DNA of 64,000 nt from Limnoglobus roseus (GTDB lineage Bacteria; Planctomycetota; Planctomycetia; Gemmatales; Gemmataceae): contig NZ_CP042425.1 in NCBI RefSeq assembly GCF_008254045.1, positions 2,046,001 to 2,110,000 of the forward strand, in the 5' to 3' direction. Under the pieces are notes generated by a model, which saw nothing but the letters and a program-made list of their open reading frames with translations, had not been told where the DNA came from and did not search any database. Of this stretch, positions 57,801-64,000 are shown in pieces (position 1 is the first letter of the stretch; the number at the start of each line of letters is the position of its first letter). The position numbers and the translations under genes were made by a program.

Positions 57801-58712
57801 TTACAAATCCACGTCGAACAGAACCACGTGCCCGGTGTCGCTGCCGACCGCCGCCACGCACCCGTCCGGCGAGAACGCGATGCTCCGCATCCGCCCCTCG
57901 TGCCAGTCGAACGTCCGAGACGGCTGCCACGTTCCCACGTCCCAGAACGTCACGCCGCGGTCGTTGCTCGCAGTGGCCAGATAGTGGCCGCCGGGGTGGA
58001 AGGCGAAGTCGGTGATCGCCTTCTTCGAATCGCTCGTCAGCAACCGCGGCAGCCGGTGAAGGTATTCGAGGGACCACACGCGAAGGGTGTTGTCGCGGCT
58101 AGCGACCAAGAATTGCCCGTCGGCCCGCAACCGGTCGAGGTGGCCCACTCGGCTGGGTACTTCTTGCAATGTCGAACCGTCCTCCGAAGACTGCACGACG
58201 AAGCGAGGCGGGTCGTCTCCGCGGTTAATCTCGTGGGCGATTAGCGAGTCATCCGGCAAGAACGCAAGGTGGGCTGCCCCGTCGGTCGCTTCTTTCCATA
58301 ACATTCGTGGCGGCATGAGGTCCGGGCCGGTCGGCGGCTCCCATCCGGCACGTCCGAAAAAGGAGTGACCCGTTGCGATTCGGCCGTCCGCCCGAGAGAC
58401 GGCGAACGTGCTGTGGCCTGACACCTGTGCGTACGGAATTGGAAACTCGAAACCCTCGCCGTCGGCGGCCCGCAGTTGGTGTAACTCTTGGCCGGGAACC
58501 AACCCGAACACCCATTCGCCGAACGGGTGGTACTCGACGCGCCGCACGTAGGCGTTTCGCGCGGCCTTTTGCTTCGTCCAGCCCCATCGCCAGACTCGTT
58601 CCAACCCCACGTCCCACAACTCGACGCCGAGGCCGCCCGCAGCGACGAACCGGCCGCACGGCGAGAACGCCACGGCTTCCACGCGGTTCAACTCGGTTTC
58701 GAAGGCGAGCAT
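57801..58712 (-). CDS. WD40-repeat protein
   Basis: A 303-residue beta-propeller protein. Repeats include RVEAVAFSPCGRFVAAGGLG VELWD (with a break), VASRDNTLRVWSLEYL, ITDFAFHPGGHYLATASNDR GVTFWD, and MRSIAFSPDGCVAAVGSDTG HVVLFD. Probably one propeller of six or seven blades with some diverged. No signal peptide, so cytoplasmic. The ATG at 58712 is chosen; the frame further upstream is a shadow of the adjacent gene. It begins 2 bases after the stop of the 443-residue gene, so the two form an operon. Confidence 0.85.
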   Translation of the reverse strand: MLAFETELNRVEAVAFSPCGRFVAAGGLGVELWDVGLERVWRWGWTKQKAARNAYVRRVEYHPFGEWVFGLVPGQELHQLRAADGEGFEFPIPYAQVSGHSTFAVSRADGRIATGHSFFGRAGWEPPTGPDLMPPRMLWKEATDGAAHLAFLPDDSLIAHEINRGDDPPRFVVQSSEDGSTLQEVPSRVGHLDRLRADGQFLVASRDNTLRVWSLEYLHRLPRLLTSDSKKAITDFAFHPGGHYLATASNDRGVTFWDVGTWQPSRTFDWHEGRMRSIAFSPDGCVAAVGSDTGHVVLFDVDL

Positions 58713-58714
58713 GG

Positions 58715-60046
58715 TTAGTGGCCGTGGCCGACTTCCGCCCGCCGCGGGTCGGTCTTCAGGATAATCTCGTTGATGCCGGTCTGGTTGAAGCCCTTGTAGC
58801 CGTCGTCGCGTTGCAGGATTTCCAAGTGCGAGCCGAGCGCGCCGTCGGTGCGGAACTTCACCGCCTGGGGCTCCGTGATGCGGCCCTCGCGGACCAGCTT
58901 CGTGATGCGGGCTTCCGCCACCGGCCAGACTTCGCCTTTCGTGAAGGCTTGCCGCAGGTACTCGAAGTCGGTGAACGGCTTCATCGAATCGACACCGTGC
59001 GGCTTTAATTGTTCGCGCGCCGCGTCGAACGCGAACTGGCACTCCAGGTGGTGCATCCCGGCTTGCAGGAACGCCTCGCCGTGCAGGGCGCACCACAGGC
59101 CGACGGTGCCGAGTTCCTTCCGCCGCGGCAGCAATTCGTGGGCGAAGTCGCCGGTCACTTCGTCCGGCGACAGGTCCACGTCCGCGAAAATCACCACGCC
59201 GACGTTCGGCTGTTCGAGCACCTGTGCCCCCCACCCGGCGTCGCGGCCGGCGTAGAACCGCTCGCGGCAGAGGAAGCCCATTTCTTCGAGAATCGCGATC
59301 ATCGGGGCGAAGTTCTCGCGGCCGCTGCGGTAGGTGTGGTGGTCGTGGTTGGCCCAGCCCATCCCGAGGGCGTCCTGCCGGGCCTTCTGCACGCGGGCGG
59401 CCCGGTTCCGCATTTGCCAGAACTCGCGCTCGGCCTGGAAGAACAGGTCGCAGGTGCGGTCTACCCCCAGGTCGGCAATCGCGGCCCGGATGAGGTGCCG
59501 GGCGTGGGCGAAGCCGTCGATCTCGTCCTCGAAATCGCGGTTCCGCAGGCGGAAGGCTTCGAGGTGCCGGAGGACCGCCGCGGGGTCGGCGTCGGCCCCG
59601 CCGTGGCGTTCGATCACCCAGAGTTCCGTGTTCCGCTCGCTCGACACGCGGGCTTGCCGCACCGCGGCCAGGGGCGCGCCGTCGATCGCCACTTGCCTCG
59701 CCAGCCCTTGTGCCAGTACGAAATCGGCCACGGACTCGACGCGGATGAAGAGCCGCCTCTCGCCGCCGGCCGAGAGTTCCACGTCCGGGAACATTCCGGC
59801 GGCGTGCCGCCACAACGCGCCGGCGCCGGGGTTCGCGTAGCCGACCTCACGCAGTTGGCGGGCGAGTTTTTCGGACGCCGGGCGAGTGATGCGGGCGACC
59901 CAGTCGGCCAGCCGCGTGCCGGTCTCGTGGAGCAAGCGGTCGCGCAAGTGCGTGATGAACCCGTTCACTTCCAGGAAGGAATCGAGTTGCTCGCGGACGA
60001 GCGCGGCCGCGGCAGGTTGGGGGGTCCAGAGGGGTTCGGCAGACAT
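58715..60046 (-). CDS. Conserved hypothetical protein, possibly VOC-like metal enzyme, 443 aa
   Basis: Start MSAEPLWTPQPAAAALVREQ. The central part holds LGMGWANHDHHTYRSGRENF, a His/Asp-rich motif, followed by AILEEMGFLCRERFYAGRDAGW and NVGVVIFADVDLSPDEV. This pattern recalls vicinal-oxygen-chelate enzymes or DUF1338-type 2-oxoadipate dioxygenases, but the match is weak and I would not assign a reaction. No signal peptide or membrane segment. The downstream WD40 gene is separated by 2 bases. Promoters for this gene and for hpf must lie in the divergent spacer 60047-60223. Confidence 0.7.
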   Translation of the reverse strand: MSAEPLWTPQPAAAALVREQLDSFLEVNGFITHLRDRLLHETGTRLADWVARITRPASEKLARQLREVGYANPGAGALWRHAAGMFPDVELSAGGERRLFIRVESVADFVLAQGLARQVAIDGAPLAAVRQARVSSERNTELWVIERHGGADADPAAVLRHLEAFRLRNRDFEDEIDGFAHARHLIRAAIADLGVDRTCDLFFQAEREFWQMRNRAARVQKARQDALGMGWANHDHHTYRSGRENFAPMIAILEEMGFLCRERFYAGRDAGWGAQVLEQPNVGVVIFADVDLSPDEVTGDFAHELLPRRKELGTVGLWCALHGEAFLQAGMHHLECQFAFDAAREQLKPHGVDSMKPFTDFEYLRQAFTKGEVWPVAEARITKLVREGRITEPQAVKFRTDGALGSHLEILQRDDGYKGFNQTGINEIILKTDPRRAEVGHGH

Positions 60047-60223
60047 GAATTTCTCCGAGGGCCGGGAAGCCGGGAGCGGTTGTTCATTATACGGTCGTAA
60101 CGACCGCCCCCGCCCCCGGGCCGGAACTCCTCCGGCTATCCGATTGAATGCTCTTCAAAATGCGAATACAATCTCGGGACGTGAATTCGCCCCCTGATCG
60201 CGTTGATGGAAAGGACTACTGCC

Positions 60224-60556
60224 GTGCAAGTCAAGGTATCGGTTCGCCACGGGCAGCTCGACGACGCCACCCAAGCGGATATCCGCGACAAGGCCGAGAA
60301 GCTGCTCCACTTCTTTGAGCGTGTGTCGCAGATCGAAGTGACCGTCGACCTCCGCGGCCTTCAGAAGAAGGTCGAAATCCTCCTCAACGCCGAGCACAAG
60401 CACGACTTCGTCGCGCAGGCCGAGGCCGAAGAGGTTCTCCCGGCCGTGTTGGTCGCGGTGGAGAAGATGAAGCACCAGATCAACCACTACAAGGAAAAGA
60501 TTCAGGACCACCGCCGCGCCCCGTCGCACGGTGGGCCGGACAACATCCGTCGGTAA
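60224..60556 (+). CDS. hpf: Ribosome hibernation promoting factor (short HPF/RaiA family)
   Basis: A 110-residue HPF/YfiA protein (MQVKVSVRHGQLDDATQADI, EVTVDLRGLQKKVEILLNAE) with the beta-alpha fold that binds the decoding centre of stationary-phase 70S ribosomes. It lacks the long C-terminal dimerisation domain, so it is a short form. The GTG at 60224 gives the usual family start and has AAAGGA about 9 bases upstream; the ATG at 60206 would add 6 residues. It leads a cluster with ptsN, ptsH and ptsI, echoing the hpf-ptsN order near rpoN in proteobacteria. Confidence 0.88.
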   Translation: MQVKVSVRHGQLDDATQADIRDKAEKLLHFFERVSQIEVTVDLRGLQKKVEILLNAEHKHDFVAQAEAEEVLPAVLVAVEKMKHQINHYKEKIQDHRRAPSHGGPDNIRR

Positions 60557-60594
60557 GCGGTGCAAGGTTCCCGGTGTCGGCGAGGGCGACGGAG

Positions 60595-61068
60595 ATGATG
60601 AACTTTCTCATACGCGACGCGATCATTCCCGCCCCGCTCTTCCAGGCCACGACCCGGGACGACGCCATTCGGGAACTCGTCGGCAGTCTGTTCAAGGCCG
60701 GCATCCTCGCGGAAACCGATCAGGCGGACATCGTGCGGGCGATCTTGCGCCGCGAGCAACTCGGCACCACCGGCATCGGCCGGAACATTGCGATCCCCCA
60801 TTCCCGGCACGCGGCCGTGACCCAGCTCACGGGCACGCTCGCGGTCTCCGGGCCGGGCGTCGGTTTCGACAGCGTTGACGGCGAGCCGGTCCACGTCATG
60901 ATCCTGCTCATCTCGCCGCCGGACAAGCCGGGCGAACACCTGCGGTCGCTGGAGAACGTCGTCACCACCCTGCGGGACGAGGCGCTGGTCAAGGCGATCC
61001 GCGAGGCGAAGACGAAGGACGAAATCTGGGCGGTTCTGCAGGGCCACGCACCCGGGGGGCGGGCATGA
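60595..61068 (+). CDS. ptsN: PTS EIIA-Ntr type protein PtsN
   Basis: A complete 157-residue EIIA of the nitrogen/fructose type. LRREQLGTTGIGRNIAIPHS carries phospho-accepting H69. The C-terminal half is complete (DEPVHVMILL-type strand as GEPVHVMILLISPPDKPGEH, then LRSLENVVTTLRDEALVKAI). It receives phosphate from HPr; such proteins regulate rather than transport. The ATG at 60595 is chosen with GAGGG about 9 bases upstream; the GTG at 60574 is an alternative. It overlaps ptsH by ATGA. Confidence 0.9.
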   Translation: MMNFLIRDAIIPAPLFQATTRDDAIRELVGSLFKAGILAETDQADIVRAILRREQLGTTGIGRNIAIPHSRHAAVTQLTGTLAVSGPGVGFDSVDGEPVHVMILLISPPDKPGEHLRSLENVVTTLRDEALVKAIREAKTKDEIWAVLQGHAPGGRA

Positions 61069-61355
61069 ACACCGGAACGCCCCATGAGCCTTACCGCCGG
61101 GCCGCCATCATCATCAACCCGAACGGCCTCCACATGCGGCCGGCCACGACGTTCGCCCAGCTCGCGGCCGGCGTCGCCAGTGACATCATCGTCTGGCACG
61201 GTGAAAAGCGGGCGAACGGCAAGAGCCTGTGGGACTTGATCGGCCTGTGTGCCCTCCGCGGCACGGAGTTGATCGTCGAAGCCGACGGCCCGGACGCGGA
61301 GGTCGTCGTCGGCCAGTTGGTCGCAATCTTGGCTTCACCCGGCGACCCGGATTAG
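61065..61355 (+). CDS. ptsH: Phosphocarrier protein HPr
   Basis: A 96-residue HPr. IINPNGLHMRPATTFAQLA holds H23, the phosphorylation site (equivalent to His15), in the canonical GLHxRPA motif. ANGKSLWDLIGL carries S54, the equivalent of the regulatory Ser46, although HPr kinase is not seen in this window. Ten extra N-terminal residues precede the usual fold. Translational overlap with ptsN (61065-61068) and ptsI 92 bp downstream define the operon. Confidence 0.92.
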   Translation: MNTGTPHEPYRRAAIIINPNGLHMRPATTFAQLAAGVASDIIVWHGEKRANGKSLWDLIGLCALRGTELIVEADGPDAEVVVGQLVAILASPGDPD

Positions 61356-61446
61356 TTACGCTACAGGTGTCGCCGGCACGGTCGCCGAAGGAATCTTTCA
61401 GTTGCCCGCCGGCCGCCCCTCGGCCGGCCCCACCCCGGCGGAGTGA

Positions 61447-63192
61447 ATGGAAACGAAGCACGGGATCAAGGCTTCCCCCGGTATCGCCATCGGCCCCGCC
61501 CTGGTGTTGGATACCGAGGGCGTCCGCATTCCCCGTCGCACCGTCCCGCCCGAGCAAGTCCCCGGCGAACTCGCCCGCCTCCAGGTCGCGATCCACCGGG
61601 CCACCGCCGATTCGCGGGCCCGCGAACAGGAAATGACCACGCGGCTCGGCAAGGACATCGGCAAAATCTTCGCCTCGCACGCCCTGCTGCTCAGCGACCA
61701 GGCCCTCCGGTACGACATCGAAATGCTCATCAAGGCCGAGTCGTACTCGGCCGAGTACGCCGTCAGCCGGTGCATCCGGGCGCGGGTCAAGGGGCTGGAC
61801 GACACCGGCAACGAGATCGCCATCCGCATCCGGGCGGACTTCATCGACGTGGAGAAACAACTCCTCCACGTCCTGCTCGGCGAGCACCCGGAATCGCCGG
61901 ACGCGCTGACGCAGGCCGTCATCATCCTCGCCCACGACCTGACGCCGAGCGAGACGGCCATCTTCAACACCAAGACGGTGCAAGGGTTCGCCACCGAGTC
62001 CGGCGGGCCGACCAGCCACACGGCCATTCTCGCCGAAGCGCTGAGCATCCCGGCCGTCGTGGGCCTGGGCAAGCTGCTCGCCGACGTGTCGGGCGGCGAC
62101 ATCGTCATCATCGACGGCGACGCCGGCGTCGTCATCATTGAGCCGGACGAGGAAACCCTTGCCCGATACCTGGAGCGGATGCAGTCCAAGGCCGACGCCC
62201 CCGCCCGGTACGAGGAACTCCGCGACACGGAGTCGGTCACGAAGGACGGCGTTCATGTCGAACTCCTCGGCAACATCGAGTTCCCGACCGAGGCGGCCGC
62301 TTGCATCGAGAAGGGGGCCGGCGGCGTCGGGCTGTACCGCACCGAGTTCCTGTACGTCAATAAGACCGGCGACCCGACTGAGGAAGAACACTACGCCGCC
62401 TACCGGGAAGTGGTGGCGATCCTCGGCCCGACCCGGCCGGTCATCATCCGCACGCTCGACCTGGGGGCGGACAAGTTCTCGCCGGCGACGCGAGGAATCC
62501 AGGAGAAGAACCCGTTCCTCGGCCTCCGCAGTGTGCGGCTGTGCCTCCAGAACCGGCCGCTGTTCAAGACGCAACTCCGGGCCATTTTGCGGGCGAGCGT
62601 GTTCGGCGACCTGCGGATCATGTTCCCGATGGTCAGCACGATCTTGGAACTGCGGCAGTGCCTCAGTTTGCTCCGGGAAGTCGAAGAAGATTTGCACGAC
62701 GCAGGAATCGACTACAAACCGAACGTACCAGTTGGTACGATGATTGAAGTCCCGTCGGCGGCGATCATGGCCGACGTGCTGGCGAAGCAGGTCAGTTTCT
62801 TCTCACTGGGAACGAACGACCTCGTCCAGTACACCCTCGCGGCCGACCGGGACAACGAGACGGTGGCCAACCTGTACAGCCCCGTTGACCCCTCCGTCTT
62901 GCGGCTCATCCACATGGTGTCGCAGGCCGGGAGTCGACAGGGCATTCCGGTCAACGTCTGCGGGGAGATGAGCGGCGAACCCGTGTACACGGCCCTGTTG
63001 CTGGGCTTGGGTATCCGGGACTTGTCCGCGACACCCCGCAAGATTCCTGAAATCAAACACGTCATTCGGTCTCTGACGATACCCGAGGCCGAGCGGGTCG
63101 CCCAGGACGCTCTCCAAATGGAGACGGCCCGCGATGTGGCGAGTTACTTACGCGGACATTTACGCCGCTTTCTCCCCGAACTGGCCGAGTGA
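61447..63192 (+). CDS. ptsI: Phosphoenolpyruvate-protein phosphotransferase (Enzyme I)
   Basis: A full-length 581-residue Enzyme I. The N-terminal HPr-binding part is followed by the swivelling domain with ESGGPTSHTAILAEAL, where H191 is the active histidine. The C-terminal PEP-binding barrel has GVGLYRTEFLY, RTLDLGADKF, IMFPMVSTILELRQ, FFSLGTNDLVQYTLA and the cysteine in NVCGEMSGEP. It catalyses the first step of the PTS relay, PEP to HPr. No EIIB or EIIC gene lies nearby, so the relay probably serves regulation through PtsN-type proteins. Confidence 0.96.
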   Translation: METKHGIKASPGIAIGPALVLDTEGVRIPRRTVPPEQVPGELARLQVAIHRATADSRAREQEMTTRLGKDIGKIFASHALLLSDQALRYDIEMLIKAESYSAEYAVSRCIRARVKGLDDTGNEIAIRIRADFIDVEKQLLHVLLGEHPESPDALTQAVIILAHDLTPSETAIFNTKTVQGFATESGGPTSHTAILAEALSIPAVVGLGKLLADVSGGDIVIIDGDAGVVIIEPDEETLARYLERMQSKADAPARYEELRDTESVTKDGVHVELLGNIEFPTEAAACIEKGAGGVGLYRTEFLYVNKTGDPTEEEHYAAYREVVAILGPTRPVIIRTLDLGADKFSPATRGIQEKNPFLGLRSVRLCLQNRPLFKTQLRAILRASVFGDLRIMFPMVSTILELRQCLSLLREVEEDLHDAGIDYKPNVPVGTMIEVPSAAIMADVLAKQVSFFSLGTNDLVQYTLAADRDNETVANLYSPVDPSVLRLIHMVSQAGSRQGIPVNVCGEMSGEPVYTALLLGLGIRDLSATPRKIPEIKHVIRSLTIPEAERVAQDALQMETARDVASYLRGHLRRFLPELAE

Positions 63193-63392
63193 CGGTGACG
63201 GCTTAGCCGGCCGCACTGGCCGCAGGGTCGAGACGACGATGAGGACCACCCGACAACCCGTTCCGCCAGCCCGCGTGTCCCGCACGCCCTGGCCTCGGAC
63301 CGCCGGCCTCCGCGCGTCTTTATCCCGTTCACGGGAGGGCGGCCGGAGGGGGTAACGCCGCGACGCCTCGTGCGCCGCGGCCCCCACAGCCG

Positions 63393-64000
63393 ATGGTCGG
63401 AGACAAACTTCGTTTTCGGTTCGAGAAAGCCGGCGACCTTCGCCTGCTCAGCCACCACGACCTCATGCGGTGCGCCGAGCGGATGATGCGCCGGGCGGCC
63501 ATCCCGTTCAAAATGACGGCCGGGTTCCACCCCGCCCCCCGCCTCGTCTTCGCCCTCTCTCTTTCGCTCGGCATCGTCGGCCGCCAAGAAGTCGTCGAAC
63601 TCGAACTGACCGAACCCCGCGACGCCGACGAGGTTCTCGCCGCCTTCCGCCGGCACGCTCCGATCGGGTGGACGTTCACGTCCGTCAAAGTCATCCCGAT
63701 GAAGGCGTCCGCCGTCGCCCGCCGGATCGTCTACCGCCTGCCCCTTCCGCCGGACCGCGTTGACGGGGTTCGCGAGCTCGCCGACGCGATGACGGCGTCC
63801 GCCGAAGTCTGGACCGACCGCTACCACCCGCGGCCGCGACAGGTGAACATCCGCCCGTACCTGCGAGCGATTCGCGTGGACGACAACGCCGTCTCGTTCG
63901 ACATCTGGGTGACGCCCACGGGGACGGCCCGCGCCGACGAACTGCTGAAGTTACTCCGCGTCGCGGACCTCCTCGACGAGGGGGCCGTGCTGGAGCGGAC
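63393..64000 (+). CDS. TIGR03936 / DUF2344 radical-SAM-associated protein (3' end outside window)
   Basis: The frame opens at ATG 63393 and runs to the window edge without a stop. MVGDKLRFRFEKAGDLRLLS HHDLMRCAERMMRRA (in two parts), IPFKMTAGFHPAPRLVFAL and LSLGIVGRQEVVELELTEP are the family hallmarks of TIGR03936. These proteins are encoded next to, or fused with, radical SAM proteins and often lie upstream of ribonuclease E/G. About 202 residues are visible. The 200-bp spacer 63193-63392 shows no other gene. Confidence 0.85.
   Translation, partial: MVGDKLRFRFEKAGDLRLLSHHDLMRCAERMMRRAAIPFKMTAGFHPAPRLVFALSLSLGIVGRQEVVELELTEPRDADEVLAAFRRHAPIGWTFTSVKVIPMKASAVARRIVYRLPLPPDRVDGVRELADAMTASAEVWTDRYHPRPRQVNIRPYLRAIRVDDNAVSFDIWVTPTGTARADELLKLLRVADLLDEGAVLER

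Overview
The window comes from a high-GC chromosome of a planctomycete, very probably a member of the Gemmataceae. The evidence is a DUF1549/DUF1553 protein next to a Tat-exported DUF1501 protein, a giant secreted protein with the planctomycete N-terminal LEDR signature, a Gemmata-type paralogous family protein after it, and EF-hand, WD40 and STN-like exported proteins. All family calls were made by reading the sequence; nothing was searched.

Region by region. (1) 1-2.0 kb: the 3' part of gatA and three small genes. (2) 2.2-21.5 kb: a mosaic accessory region. It opens with a tyrosine recombinase and holds two uncharacterised genes. A leucine-rich-repeat Roco GTPase gene follows, its 5' end split by an IS3-family element. 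Next is a plasmid-type ParA / small ribbon-helix-helix-like / RepA operon with iteron-like repeats downstream. A two-gene candidate defence operon follows (HD + Hsp90-type ATPase protein and a SLATT-like two-helix membrane protein). The rest is IS630, IS701, IS5, IS110 and ISAs1 material, much of it broken, including an in-frame chimera of three transposase families. (3) 21.5-22.2 kb: a terminator, a 3' half of a tRNA gene and an AT-rich spacer, which look like an integration footprint. (4) 22.2-40.2 kb: one 5742-residue secreted RHS/YD polymorphic toxin with a pre-toxin HINT domain and a compositionally distinct 146-residue tip, followed by a candidate immunity gene. (5) 40.2-41.4 kb: decayed IS66 sequence, a dispersed repeat and a shortened PTS EIIA gene. 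(6) 41.4-64 kb: more ordinary chromosome. It holds a triple-module amidohydrolase, the DUF1549-lipoprotein-DUF1501-EF-hand group, a SUKH gene flanked by direct repeats, a MazG / membrane protein / ABC ATPase operon, an STN-like protein, tRNA-Ala(CGC) and a WD40 gene pair. It ends with hpf-ptsN-ptsH-ptsI, a phosphorelay with no sugar permease in view, and the start of a TIGR03936 gene.

The strongest candidates for undescribed biology are the HD/Hsp90 + SLATT pair, the giant toxin and its putative immunity partner, and the replication/partition module inside the integrase-bearing island. Functions proposed for these are inferences from domains and gene order.
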